From positions 4,146,421-4,210,420 of the forward strand of contig CM072522.1 of assembly GCA_036898135.1 (NCBI GenBank): a DNA stretch of 64,000 nucleotides. The letters are read 5' to 3'. The notes under the pieces were generated by a model. That model made no database searches. It saw only the letters and a list, made by a program, of their open reading frames with translations, and was not told the DNA's origin. The stretch is from Oncomelania hupensis (lineage: Eukaryota; Mollusca; Gastropoda; Littorinimorpha; Pomatiopsidae). Within the stretch, counting starts at the first letter, position 1. The number at the start of each line of letters is the position of its first letter. Of the stretch, positions 1-10,386 are shown in pieces. The position numbers and the translations under genes are program-made.

Positions 1-293
1 CTAACTTCGTCATTACTGTCTTACGTCATACATAATTATTTCCCGTCCCAGAATATTCGCCATTATCTACGTCCATCAAGAAACTTCGATCGATTGTAAA
101 CAAGCGGGTCCAGAGAATTCTACAACAATATCGACCAACAAAAATTATCAACGTTATACAAAGCCTCTCCTAACAACAATGCAAACTCAAATCAAAGGTA
201 AATAAACTCCATCATTGAATACTTTGCAAAACGAAACGATTAGATCTATCGTGCGCGCTTCCGACGTACTACCATTCGCGTTTCAACGTAACA
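1..293 (-). repeat. LTR fragment of the Gypsy family found at 8021-13907
   Basis: Read on the minus strand this is a diverged copy of the first ~290 bases of the LTR at 8021-8663. It starts with the same terminal TGTTACGTTGAAACGCG at 293 and shares long blocks such as the segment encoding TTTGCAAAGTATTCAATGAT-like sequence. It runs off the left edge of the window, so whether it is a solo LTR or part of a longer element cannot be told. It is more diverged than the two LTRs of the intact copy, so it is an older insertion. Confidence 0.85.
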
Positions 294-309
294 GTATCTT
301 TTTAAAATA

Positions 310-765
310 TCATGTAGGGGCAGAAAAATAAGCCTCTTGGCCATATGTTAATCTAGATCTAACAAGTCCACATGCTAAATGTACTAAAGTTTTAGGGTCC
401 TGACCCCAAGGCTGCTTGCTAATAATTTTTAATAAATTATAACATTTTACAACTTTTTGAAATACATGTTCAATATGTTTTTTCCAATGTAATTTAGGTG
501 TAAAACCTAAATATTTAACTTTTTGCAAATTGTTTCTTGATGTGAGTGCTTAATTTAACTAAATGATCTACTGTCAATCTGCCTTTTTGAAATCCTGCTG
601 AATTATTTGGGATGACATTATGTTTACAACAAAAATATGTCAATCTTTCCAATTATAACCTTATCCATTAATTTACTTACATGAGATGTTAAGAATATAG
701 GTCTGTAACTTGATGTTTCAGCTCTAGGCTTACCAGCCTTTAAAATGGGTATAACTAGAGAAGAC
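310..765 (-). pseudogene. Decayed non-LTR reverse-transcriptase fragment (I/Jockey-like)
   Basis: The minus strand encodes RT blocks in the usual order but in broken frames: SLVIPILKAGKP near 735-765, SAGFQKGRLTVDHLVK near 550-600, then VKYLGFTPKLHWKKHIEHV and KPQWGQD-like thumb sequence at 310-528. The last part aligns by eye with the thumb region of the I/Jockey-like LINE at 18412-21763, so it belongs to a related family. No catalytic FADD block remains between the pieces. The family level is secure and the clade is inferred from that similarity. Confidence 0.7.
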
Positions 766-769
766 TTTC

Positions 770-1184
770 ATATCGTCACGCTCATAAGATAATTGCCTAA
801 CTCAATTTTCATAGTTTCGAGATAAACGATAAAAACATGTTATTTTTTAAACTGAAAATTCTTTAAAGTTTTTTTTTGCATATATCTTCACAGAATGAAG
901 TTGCCAATGTATGTTGAAGCCAGTTTTGAGAAATGTGTGTTCGTTTGCCTGCAAACTGATTTAGGCAGAATGAGCACTAACAAAAGCTGAGATAGGCAAG
1001 AAGTGAAACTTCAGATAGGCATAAGAAAGTTTTTAAAAGACAAAAACACAAGATAGGCAATATTGAATTTTTTTTTCATTTAATCAATAACATAAAGATA
1101 AACAAAAAACTTCATGTACTTGCAATGTCAACGGTAAAACATGACAAGCCTAAAGAAACAACACAGTTTTTTCATAAACCTACA
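770..1184. other. Non-coding AT-rich stretch
   Basis: No gene is visible. The only structure is an 8-base word, GATAGGCA, occurring three times between about 991 and 1060, in a run of poly-T and poly-A tracts. It could be the remains of a small DNA transposon, but no paired termini or target duplication were found. Confidence 0.4.
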
Positions 1185-2300
1185 CATCTTCTATGCGCTT
1201 GCAAACAAAATGTCAATAGAAAGAATCCTTTTTAATTTAATGTGATCTAACAAACTGTGATCTACTTGCAGCAGTGATGTATTACTTTCCTAGCCTATTC
1301 CTGTCCTATCCCGTAACTCGGAGGTCGTAGGAGCACCACAGATGATCGTTTAACCAGCGTACTTCATCTTTCCCTGTCTTCAGCAACCCTCATGGTTTCG
1401 CTCAGTGTCAAACCAGTCCATTCTCGAATGTTGTCCTCCCACCTCTTTTTCGGTCTCCCTCTTCTTCTTCCTCCTTGCACTGTGCCTTGCAGGATAGTCT
1501 TTGCAAGACCTGATGATCTGGTGACGTGGCCATGCCATCGGAGTTTCCGTTTTTTTACCACTGTGAGCAGGTCATCGTGTTGTCCAATGGCTTGTGTGAT
1601 GGTCTGTCGGACTTCGTCGTTGGTGATGTGCTGGTGTAGGAAATGCCCAGAAATCTTCTGTAGCACCTCATCTTCATGCTTTGTATTCTTCGTTGTAGAT
1701 CTGCTGTGAGGGTCCATGTCTTGCAAGCGTATAGGAAGATGGAGATGACAAGAGAGCGCAGCATCTTACCTTGGAATGTAAACTGATGGTCCTGTCTTTC
1801 CAAATTGGCTTCAACCTCGCCAGGGCAGCAGTTGTTTTTGCGATCCTTTAGAGGACTTCCTGTCGGGAGCCATTGTCTATTACTTTGTACTTGACTAAAG
1901 GCATCATAGAACACATCCTCTCCTCATAAAAAGACATAATACACAAACACATCTTCTGTGTGCTTGCAAAATAAAAATAAATTAAACACAAATAATTATT
2001 GTTAATGTGATCCAAACTAAAGGTGCAGTAAAGTGTGTACTAGACTGTTGGCATCTTATCACACTCCCCCTTCCCTTACTTTTACCCTTGTAAAATGTTA
2101 TTCATTTATTTAATTAACTCAAAACATCATGGAACACTCGCTCTCCTCTTAAAGGTAATTATTAAACTTGCTTAATTAACTTCTGTGAGCTTGCAAAACA
2201 AACAATTATTTGTGACAAAAGGTAATTCACTTGCAGCAGTGAAGTATTACTTTGTACTTGACTCAATGCATCATAGAGCACTCCCTCTCCCCTCCCCTTC
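1185..2300. repeat. Diverged tandem repeat, about three units
   Basis: Three similar blocks follow one another, at about 1185-1288 continued at 1879-1925, 1943-2160 and 2180-2300. Each contains 'GCTTGCAAA', 'TGTGATC' or a relative, 'GCAGCAGTGA.GTATTACTTT', and 'GCATCATAGAACAC' followed by a CT-rich run. The first block is split by the RTE-like insertion at 1289-1878. Function unknown. Confidence 0.6.
1289..1878 (-). mobile_element. RTE-like LINE, 3' end, with target duplication
   Basis: This is a 5'-truncated copy of the RTE-like family that recurs at 3923, 7309, 23296, 32188, 34240 and 53083. The minus strand encodes the ORF2 C-terminus (1364-1726), including LRWHGHVTRSSGLAKTILQG, GRRRGRPKKRWEDNI and EWTGLTLSETMR. 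It ends in a short GGATAG-type tail. The insertion is flanked by an 8-base direct repeat, ATTACTTT, at 1281-1288 and 1879-1886, so the boundaries are clear. It lies inside a diverged tandem repeat. RTE assignment is from the C-terminal sequence type and microsatellite tail. Confidence 0.85.
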
Positions 2301-2387
2301 TACCTGCACCCAGGCATAGAAAGTCTTTTTCGGACAGGACGTCTCTGTGTGCTTTGTAGAGGTCTATTCAGGGCTGCCATTTCCATC

Positions 2388-2700
2388 TTAGTGTGAAATG
2401 GAACGTTTCAAGTTCTTACAAGACACTAATATCTGTTCCACTTGACCGGGGCTAAACCATGTTAGACGCTCAACGTGAAGCACCTGCAACATTTGTATTT
2501 CACATAAAGTGGCAATAACTTCCTCGGGGTGATCTTCCAGTTGCAGATGGGTAAGCGGTAGTTGAGCTAAGCAGCTCAAGTCTGAGAGGGAAAAGGTCGA
2601 ATTCCCACTGGCCCTAAACACTTTGATTCCTACTTCCTGCCCATGCACTTGTCTCTTGGACAACTCTTCCATAGATCCCCACGACTGTGACGATGAAGCG
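2388..2700 (-). CDS. Possible host exon with leucine-rich, LRR/F-box-like sequence
   Basis: The minus strand has a 94-codon ATG-led reading frame that continues open upstream to about 2735. It contains SLSDLSCLAQLPLTHLQLE, EIQMLQVLHVERLTW and VEQILVSCKNLKR, with leucine spacing like degenerate leucine-rich repeats of F-box/LRR or NLR-type proteins. A usable acceptor (TCACAG, minus strand, near 2685) lies just upstream. Base composition and protein texture differ from the surrounding repeats. I see no neighbouring exon and cannot name the gene. It may be a real exon or a chance ORF; the LRR reading is inference. Confidence 0.35.
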
Positions 2701-2761
2701 CGGGAAGCTACCAGCCTGAGTCCTCCTCGTCAAGTGAAGAAGACGACATTACATTACATTG

Positions 2762-2950
2762 TATGGTTATTCTATTGCTTTAGGTCCAGCAGACTCTTCC
2801 GAGCCAAATCAGGACCAGAGAAGTGAAAGAGGACTCACCCCTGATCCGCTTAAAAAATCTGCCGAAACAACCCTAGTGGTAACACTGAAGGCAATCTACC
2901 AGCCAGTCACTTTACAATAAAGACATGCCACGCAGGGGACGCTGAGGCTA
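2762..2950 (-). repeat. SINE, same family as 59929-60118
   Basis: On the minus strand this matches the cleanly delimited insertion at 59929-60118 over nearly its full length, including CCACTAGGGTTGTTTC and GGTCCTGATTTGGCTC near the 3' end. The 3' end also matches the 3' UTR of the I/Jockey-like LINE at 18140-18180. This suggests a SINE that borrows the tail of that LINE for retrotransposition. Confidence 0.65.
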
Positions 2951-3457
2951 TACTCTAATTTATCGAACCTCCGTTTACAAAACAAAATAGAATACAAGCA
3001 TCATTATACAATATCAACAAAACCCATACATATAAAATGCCTACATTGCCAAATAATAACATCATAGGAAGCCCCAGTGACCATTTGGCAGAAAGCGTCC
3101 AATATTCCCAAGCTGATCCAACAGACCTCACACACAAATGAGGAGTTTTGTCCCGGAAGAGTTTGCAAGAAGAAAGGTAGGTGACTGGTCTAGCAAAGAA
3201 GAAGATAGTATAGTACATTAATAGAACAGAGTAGGAATGAGAAAGGAAAAAAGATAGCGAAAGTGGGGATACTATTTATACTGAAACCCCCAGCACTCCC
3301 ACGGGGGGAACCTTGGAGTGTGGTTGACCAAATTTGCATAGTATGTGTCTTATTCATATCTATCATGCATAAAAGAATCAGGTTCAATATTTATACCCAA
3401 GAAAAAAGTGATATTTTGTGAAAAATCTTTTTTACTAACATTTGATAGATAGATATT
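2951..3457. other. Unassigned stretch
   Basis: Two open frames of 65 and 87 codons exist on the minus strand, but they overlap in different frames and look like chance. A TATA-like word (minus strand, about 3265-3275) lies beside a C/G-rich run at 3285-3315. Nothing is recognised. Confidence 0.3.
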
Positions 3458-3684
3458 CAGTGTTTATAGGGTCTAGTGGACTGCCAAGAGCCGAATCAGG
3501 ACCACACAAAATTAACCAAAATCAGACGACACTACTAACATTTAAATATGATAAAAGATGTAACTAAAATCAGTCTCACCAATAAAATCCAACCAAAAAT
3601 ACAAAACATGACGATATGATTTATATGCGATAAAACAAACCAACATCATGTATAAACTGAAACAGGTGTTGACTATTGCCTATC
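3458..3684 (-). repeat. I/Jockey-like LINE, 3' end fragment
   Basis: The minus strand matches the ORF2 end and 3' UTR of the LINE at 18140-21770, including the block around GATATGATTTATATGCGATA and the terminal GGTCCTGATTCGGCTC. The 5' side is cut off close to an RTE-type CCTATCCTATCC tail at 3690-3701. Confidence 0.7.
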
Positions 3685-3799
3685 CTATCCTAACTTGTTG
3701 AATTTTGTTGACTTTTGTGATATCACTTGTGATCTTGATTCGCGTGTGTGTGCTTGTGTAATGTTTTTTAAATTTATGTATTTCTTTTTTTTTTTCTTT

Positions 3800-3922
3800 T
3801 TTTTTTCAAAAAATGGTTTATGATACATTTTTTGAGTTTCTTTATGCTGCCTCATAAACTTATAATGTAATTGCCCTTTGGGATGAATAAAGTTGTATTG
3901 TATTGTATTGTATTGTATTGTA
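3800..3922 (+). repeat. LINE 3' end with (TGTAT)n tail
   Basis: The sequence reads TTTGGGATGAATAAAG followed by about six copies of TTGTA, a polyadenylation-like signal followed by a short tandem tail, as in CR1/RTE-group LINEs. No coding sequence is attached. Confidence 0.5.
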
Positions 3923-3951
3923 TCCTATCCCGTAACTTGAGGTCGTAGGGG

Positions 3952-5117
3952 CAGACCTCTCAGCCGCCTTTGACACAGTCGACCATCACATTCTCTTTAA
4001 CACTCTTCAACACTACTTTGGAATTTCTGGCTCGGTCCTGGCTTGGTTCCACTCATATCTTTCTGACAGATCACAAGCAGTCGCCGTCGATGACTGTTTC
4101 TCCAGCACAGCAGACTTGGTGTGCGGCGTGCCTCAGGGTTCCGTTTTAGGGCCGGTGTTATTCACTCTGTACACCAAGCCACTGCTTCTCCTGCTTAGAA
4201 AGCATGCTGTTGAGAGTCAGTCATTTGCAGACACACAACTGTATAAATCCACCGCCCCCTCTCTCATTAATTCCACTGTTCAGACTTTGGAGAACTGCAT
4301 CACAGACATTAAGTCATGGATGACACTCAACAAGCTTAAGCTTAATGACGATAAAACCGAAGCCCTCCTCATTCACAAGCACAACACCTCCTCTTCACTC
4401 TCGCCTCTCCCAACATCGCTTACAGTAGGGACAACAAACATTCAGTTCTCATCCTCAGCAAGAAATCTCGGCTACATTCTCTCCGATGACCTGTCCCTCA
4501 ACAACCACATCTCCAACATCTGTCGCTCTGCATACATGGCCATACGCCAAATCAGCTCCTTTCGCCACTATCTTACAGTCCCTGCCACCAAAACCCTAGT
4601 CTGCGCTCTCGTCCTTTCTCGTCTTGACTATTGCAACTCTCTCCTTGCTGGCTCCCCAAAACACATCATTGACAAATTACAAAAGGTTCAGAACTCAGCA
4701 GCTAGACTAGTATTCAGAGCTAAGAAATGCGATCACATCACACCTCTACTACATTCCCTTCACTGGCTTCCTGTGCAAGCACGCATAGAGTACAAACTCT
4801 CTGTTCTCTGTCACAACTTCTTCACATATTCTTGTCCTTCCTACCTTGCTTATCTACTGTCTGTCTACTCCCCTTCACGCACTTTAAGACCTGCTGACAC
4901 TCGCACACTCAAGGTTCCCGTCACCCGCACTAAGACATACGGCCAACGTGCATTCGCTTACTCCGCACCTAAGCAGTGGAATTCCCTTCCCTCCCATATC
5001 CGCAACATACAATCAACACAAGCATTCAAAAAGGCCCTCAAAACCACCTCTTCAAACTGCATTATTCAGATTGATTTGTATCCCGCTGCCATTCTCTCAT
5101 CCTTTGTCTATGTCTGA
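3952..5117 (+). pseudogene. L2-like LINE reverse transcriptase, 5'-truncated, catalytic Asp lost
   Basis: The frame opens in the RT palm (DLSAAFDTVDHHIL at 3952) and continues with CGVPQGSVLGPVLF, ARNLGYILSDDLSLNNHI and the C-terminal APKQWNSLPSHIRNI. The catalytic motif, normally FADDTQLY, reads FADTQLY at about 4223-4240, so one aspartate codon is missing and the enzyme should be dead. A one-base loss near 5040 replaces the expected THLFKL ending seen in the copy at 58468-59202. Endonuclease and ORF1 are absent. The 3' UTR continues to 5510 with CCCGCTATATAAAAATCCG and (ATT)n, an L2-type tail. Identification as an RT is certain; L2 rather than another CR1-group clade is likely. Confidence 0.9.
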
Positions 5118-5182
5118 TCCGTAAGTGTATACACGGCTGTAAATATCTATACTGTTTTTCTTCCTGGGCCTACCCGGGCATA

Positions 5183-5226
5183 TAAATATCATTCGAAGTA
5201 AAGCGCGTATTAGCATCCGGTATTAT
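5183..5226 (+). repeat. Short truncated SINE inside the L2-like 3' UTR
   Basis: Compared with the second copy of this 3' UTR at 30832-31228, about 50 extra bases are present here, ending GCATCCGGTATTATTATTAT. They match the 3' end of the SINE at 10387-10620 and are flanked by ATAAAT on both sides, so this is a small 5'-truncated SINE insertion. Confidence 0.65.
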
Positions 5227-5711
5227 TATTATTATAAATAGCTGTGAATAGGTTTTTGCTATTCTATTTCTGTCTTTTTTGTCATTTGTGCACATAGTTG
5301 TAAATAGTCTATTTCGGTCTTTTTTTGTAATTTATGTACATAGTTGTAAATAGTCTGTACCTTTACTGTTCCGTCTTTGGTGTATTGTAGCAAAAGTGAT
5401 GTTCTATCGAGTGCATGTATTTATATGTAATGACTATGTAAAGCGTGGTGAGTCTGGTCATAGGCTGGAGTACCCGCTATATAAAAATCCGTTATTATTA
5501 TTATTATTATTATTATGATCATTTAACCAGCGTACTCCATCTTTCCCTGTCCCCAATTCTAAACAGAGCCAGCTTCTCATTCACAGCTTGTGTGCAGTTT
5601 CATTTGTGCCATTTATTGGTTCAGTCCTAACTGGGCTTCCCCATACTTTACATCTACAATTCTAGTGAACAAATAAAAAAATGTAAATATACAATAAATA
5701 AATTTCAATAC

Positions 5712-5930
5712 CTGCATACATAAAGTGTTTGTCACACTGAGTGCAGTGAAACTGTTTGACTCCACTGTGCACCCTCATGTGAAGTTTCAGGGAGCTGGAG
5801 ACCGGGAACTTTGCTGTACATTTGGGACAACAAAAGGGCCGCTCGTTCCGATGTTTACGCTCAGGCAGGGTTAGCTGCCCCTTCTGAGTAAATGCCTGGT
5901 CGCAATGGCTGCATTTGTAAGGCTTTTCTC
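5712..5930 (-). CDS. C2H2 zinc-finger gene, internal exon
   Basis: The minus strand holds a 219-base exon bounded by a good acceptor (GAATTTCAG, ends 5931) and donor (GCAG/GTATTG, at 5711). Both introns are phase 1, the usual symmetric arrangement for zinc-finger exons. It encodes EKPYKCSHCDQAF..., a standard linker RNERPF, a complete finger CPKC...LHMRVH, and the start of a third finger FHCTQCDKHF. Such proteins bind DNA in the nucleus as transcription regulators. In the first finger the first zinc-binding histidine position reads proline (LPERKH), so that finger is probably not functional, or the gene is decaying. No other exon of the gene is seen in the window, where surrounding introns appear filled with transposons. 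Confidence 0.75.
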
Positions 5931-5944
5931 CTGAAATTCACATC

Positions 5945-7214
5945 ATGAATAACATAGTGTGGTTTTTTGGATAAAAATAAAATACTGTTGTATATAGCAC
6001 CAGCTCAAAGAGTTACTCAAGCCAAAATCAGAATCTAATTCTTGCCACTAAAGTGAACAACATGCCGCATGAAGTGCACTCACTTTCCACCTGAGCCACT
6101 CTCAACAAGGTTAGAAATTAACTTTTTTACAAGTGTGCCCTTTAGGTGCCTTACTTGAAACTTTTGGGTGCCCAAAAATATTTTTGAGTTCCCAAACAGA
6201 AAAAAAAGTGTTTTCAAAAAGTATAGAGTAACAATACAAATAATAACAAAGGCTCAATGCTCAATATCTGAGAAAAACTTTTTGGTTGAAAGAACATGGA
6301 CATAAATAAAAAGAAAAAGCAATGCCAAATAAAGCCAACTTTTTTCAACTTTTTTGCTAGAATATCTAGCATACATTTTTTTTAAAAATTTTAATAATTT
6401 GCTGTCATTTACCATCTCTTTAAGAGTCCCTGATTTTGGTAAAAAATGAAAAGAAACACAAAAACAATAAAAAGAAAGCACAAATCAAAACCACATGGTA
6501 CTGAATACCTGATTGAGATTCACAAACGATCATATTTTTGTAATTTGGAAATTTGTTTAAAATATCCGGTTTATGAACACATGATTTGAGTCTCAGATTT
6601 AGTAATATGATAAGTAAAAATAACCAGGATCAAGATTAAAAAAGAAACATTTTTGAAAAAAAAAGAAGAAGAAAAAGCACTGTACTTTAGCACTCGTGTA
6701 AGATATTGGCAATTTGGAAATTAGAGGAAAAATATCAAAGAGTTTACTATAGCCATGGACAAGCTGTTTATGTACAAATCTTTGATATTCATTTATTTAT
6801 TATTTTTTGAAGATGTCAAAACACTTTACTCGACATGCTTGTTACACAGTAACTTCATGTTTTGTTTTGCACGTGCGAGATAGCAATTGACTCCCTGAAT
6901 GGTCATTGAATAAATGACTGGCCAATAAGAAAGCTTGTCTTTCATGCGTAAAGGGAGACTATTCCTGATCCATCGCAACCAAAAGCAAAAACTATTCAAA
7001 GGGAGCTTCAATGATTTAACTTTCTTTTAACATCTGGGTGCCCAAAGAGAAATTAGGGCTCCCCGGGCGCATTCCAAATTTTAACACTGCTGAATAACTG
7101 TGCTACCTGAGCCACGCTAGATGTGCATTTACTGGTGCTTGATATCTGCCCTTTTGACAGAATGACTGGAGTCTTTACTGTGCTGCTGCCGCAACCTAGG
7201 GGAAGTAAACAATT
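5945..7214. other. Non-coding stretch with a possible DNA-transposon remnant
   Basis: Two minus-strand frames (6254-6481 and 6826-7011) look like chance ORFs in AT-rich sequence. At 6112 and 7085 there are loosely inverted ends (CAAGGTTAGAAATTAAC and, in reverse, CAGTGTTAAAATTTGG) that could be hAT-like termini of a ~970-base element. The inverted match is imperfect and no 8-base duplication is evident. Short tRNA-like words (GTGGCTCAGGTAGCACAG on the minus strand near 7120) suggest SINE remains. Confidence 0.3.
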
Positions 7215-7308
7215 ATGTAAAGTGTCATTTTAAGAAGTCTTCAAGAAAAATCTCCAGTCACCATCCAGAGGCAAACCATAATCTCCCATACAACAGGTAA
7301 GCGTTCCA
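7215..7308 (-). repeat. tRNA-derived SINE fragment
   Basis: The minus strand reads CAGTGGTGGAACGCTTACC then, about 30 bases on, ATGGTTTGCCTCTGG. These resemble the A box and B box of a tRNA-type RNA polymerase III promoter. The head is cut by the RTE-like tail at 7309. No tRNA fold is complete, so a SINE is more likely than a tRNA gene. Confidence 0.45.
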
Positions 7309-8020
7309 CCACTGACTATCCTATCCTATCCCGTAACTCAAAGGTCGTTGGGGCACCCCAGATGATCGTTTAACCAGCATATTCCATCTGTCTGTTCTCA
7401 GCAACCCTCATGGCTTCATTCAGTGTCAAACCCGTCCATTCTCTAATGTTGTCCTCTCACCTCTTTTTCTGTCTCCCTCTTCTTCTGCCTCCTTGCACCG
7501 TGCATTGCAGGATGGTTTTGGCAAGGCCTGATGCTCTGGTGGTGTGGCCATACCATCAGAGTTTCCGTTTCTTCACAACTGTGAGCATGTCGTAATGTTG
7601 TCCAATGGCTTGTGCGATGGTCTATCAGACTTCATTGTTGGTGATGTGATGGGTATAGGAAATGCCCTGAAGTCTTCTGTAGCACCATCTCCATGCTTTG
7701 TATTCTTCATTGTAGATATGCTGTCAGGGTCCAGGTTTCGCAAGCATATAGGAAGATGGAGATGACAAGGGAGCACAGCAGTTTGTGCGATTCTCGAGAG
7801 GACTTCCTGTTGGGACCCATTGTCTGATACAATGGCTTCTAAATATTTGAAGCTATGCATTGTTGAGGGGTTGGCCTTGGACTTTGATGTCCATGTAGAT
7901 GCCTTTGATGTTGTTGGTCATCATTTTGCACTTATTTCCATTCCATAGGCTCTGGAGGTGGTATCAAGCTTCTGTACAAGCTGTTCAAGTTCTTGTTCCT
8001 ATCCAGGCAATCCATCAATG

Positions 8021-8663
8021 TGTTACGTTGAAACGCGAACGAAAGTATGTCGGAAACGCGCACGATAGATCTAATCATTTCGTTTTGCAAAGTATTCAAT
8101 AATGGAGTTTATTTACCTTTGATTTGAGTTTGCATTGTTGTTAGGAGAGGCTTTGTATAACGTTGATAATTTTGGTTGGTCGATATTGTTGTAGAATTTT
8201 CTGGATCTGTTTGTTTACTATCGATCGAAGTTTCTTGATGGTCGTAGATAATGGAGAACATTCTTTTGGCAGGAAGAGAGAAGTATGACGTAAGTCAGTG
8301 ATGACGATCTTTAATTCTGATTGGTTGGTTGTAATGCGTCATTTTCTAGAACGAGCTGTCGTCATCTGGAAGGAGAGAAAAAATTATATATTCGATGCTC
8401 CGTGTGTTGTTGTAGAGAAGTTGTTGTTGATAGTGACTTGGAAAGTGAATTTGAGAGTGGAAAGGCGATTGAGCGATTGTATGCAGTTGTTGATGTATGC
8501 TGAATAAAAGTGGAAAACTTCATACGTCGACTTTGTGACTTGTATGCTGCTTGAGCAGGCTGCGTGAATAAACGAATCTGAGTTACACCTTATCAGGAAT
8601 TCAGCATTGGGGCTGAATCGGATACTGATAAAGAAAAACACCAACATCGAACCGAGTGTAACA
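8021..8663 (+). repeat. 5' LTR of the Gypsy element
   Basis: The 643-base LTR carries TG...CA termini. A TGAATAAAAGTGG word near 8500 may serve as a polyadenylation region. Several short ORFs in it are not conserved coding sequence. It is near-identical to 13265-13907 and a diverged reverse copy is at 1-293. Confidence 0.93.
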
Positions 8664-8666
8664 TTT

Positions 8667-8684
8667 TGGGGGTCAAGCCGCGAT
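8667..8684 (+). other. Probable tRNA primer-binding site
   Basis: Three bases after the 5' LTR the sequence reads TGGGGGTCAAGCCGCGAT, beginning with the TGG expected for annealing to a tRNA CCA end. The tRNA species was not determined. Confidence 0.55.
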
Positions 8685-9178
8685 TCACGCCTTAGCCAAG
8701 GGTTCAACTGCTACAACAAGCGAGTCAACGTTACGAGAGGCAGTCATCGAGGGTAGCCGCCAACGAGTTGCGTCGAAAGGGGCCAACATACTGGGACTAC
8801 ATCCCCGTAGGTTCGGGTTGACTGCAAGGGCGTGTAGTCGCTGAAGAGTTGCTTCGTGAGCGAACAACAGATCGGGACTACGTGGCTGCCGTAAGACTAC
8901 GTCGAGGGACAGTCTCGGAGCTACATCGCCAGTATTAGAGAGAGCGACGAGCGGACGTCGCGTCTACTTCAGCACAGGAGCGTATACATCAACACCAGCG
9001 TGGTGCAGCGTCGCATACGACGAGGACAGCGGGGCCTGCGTCAGCGAAAGCGACTAGTGGCAAGCATCAGCGCTACTGCAGAAAGCGTGCTGTTCTAGAA
9101 CAGTCTAGAAAGGTACAGCACAGTCAAGAACTTTCCAGAAAAGAACTTTCTAGAAAAGAACTTTCCAGAAGCATCAAG

Positions 9179-10386
9179 ATGGCTGACTTCTGGCAGAGAG
9201 GGATTGAATTGAATCTAAAAGGCAAGCAGCTGACGGAGTACGTCAAATCCCAGGAGAGAATACAAGAACGAGAATTAGAAGAGCAGCGTCGCCGTGAAGA
9301 AAGAGAATTAGAGGAACAGCGATGGCGCGAAGAAAGAGAACTAGAACAGAAGCGTCTAGAAATTGAACAGCAGCGGCAAGAAAAAGAAGAGCAACGACGC
9401 CGAGAAGAAAGAGAGTTCGAGCTGAAGCGTCTTGAAGGTGAGCGTCAGTACCAGCTAGAGTTGGCGCGTATCCAGAACAATCAGCATGCGCCACAAGTCA
9501 CCAACGACCATACGGCTCCAAAATTGCCAGCTTTCGTCGACGGGAAGGACCAGATCGACAGCTATCTGGCGAGATTCGAAAGGTTCGCCGAAAGCTCCAA
9601 CTGGCAACCTCGAGACTGGGCGATTCGACTAAGTGCACTTCTGACAGGGCAAGCGCTCGAAGTTTACACCAGACTGTCGAACGATGACGCCAAAAACTAC
9701 GACGTCTTGAAAGAGGCCCTGTTGCAGTGCTACAACTTTACAGAGAAGGGCTACCGTAAACGCTTCCGTGAATGCCGGCCTAAGTCAGACGAGACGCCAA
9801 AGCAGTTTGTGGAGCGCCTGTCATCATATTTACACAAGTGGGTGGAGTTATGAGGCGAAAGGAAGTCTTACGACAGCCTCCATGACCTGATTGTGAAAGA
9901 ACAATTTCTCAATGCCTGTCACAAGGACCTAGCGACCCACTTAGAAGAACAAAAGCTGCAGACGCTTAAAGATGTGACTGAGGCTGCTGAAAGATATCTC
10001 ATCGCTCATGGGAAAACCCTGGGGCCACCCAGCGCGACGAAACATTTTCAGAAGACTGGAAACCATGTGAACCAGATCCAGGGAAGCCAGACGAGCCAGA
10101 GACAGACAGACTCCACGCCTCCTCCCAGGGAAGGGCATTCAAGAGGCTGTTTCACTTGCAACGCTACAGACCACAGAGCAGCTAACTGCCCTCAAAACAA
10201 AAGTAGCGGACAGCGGAGCAGTACGGACAACGCAGCGGCGGGCAACCGGCAGAGGCGGTTCTCCAATCAACGGCAAACCAGTAGATCTGACCATCAGGTG
10301 TGCGGCGGGAGCGTCATTCTTCCGAGTGAGACCAAGCGCACAGCTACTCCTGCCGACGTGCAAGAGTGCATGACCTTCAATAATGG
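9179..10386 (+). pseudogene. Gypsy gag, one internal stop, interrupted by a SINE
   Basis: Gag starts at ATG 9179. Residues ~25-100 are a highly charged coiled coil rich in repeated REERELEEQR-type units. A capsid/SCAN-like helical region follows, then the zinc knuckle CFTCNATDHRAANC (CX2CX4HX4C) near 10147-10190 for RNA packaging. A TGA at 9851-9853 breaks the frame; the same frame continues at 9854 and stays open to the SINE at about 10387, so a single nonsense change is the simplest reading. Gag and pol appear to be in one frame. Without read-through the product would lack the zinc knuckle. Confidence 0.85.

Larger units (their letters stand above)
3923..5558 (-). mobile_element. RTE-like 3' end split by an L2-like insertion
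   Basis: Bases 3923-3951 and 5514-5558 match consecutive parts of the RTE-like 3' end seen at 1289-1370 (the block CCCGTAACT...GTCGTAGGGGCA and then GATCATTTAACCAGCGTACTCC). The L2-like LINE at 3952-5513 lies between them. A few bases of the RTE sequence appear lost at the junction, so no clean target duplication is seen. Confidence 0.65.

Noticed and set aside
1392..1709. 105-codon plus-strand ORF opposite the RTE-like C-terminus
   Set aside because: It is the antisense of a recognised RTE-like coding region and has no family features of its own; the same applies to 7410-7595 and 53147-53455 (-).
6112..7085. hAT-like element in the zinc-finger gene intron
   Set aside because: The proposed ends match only partly and no 8-base duplication is present.
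8298..8867. Several ORFs in and after the 5' LTR, repeated at 13542-13891
   Set aside because: They lie in LTR sequence and recur only because the LTR does; no recognisable domain.
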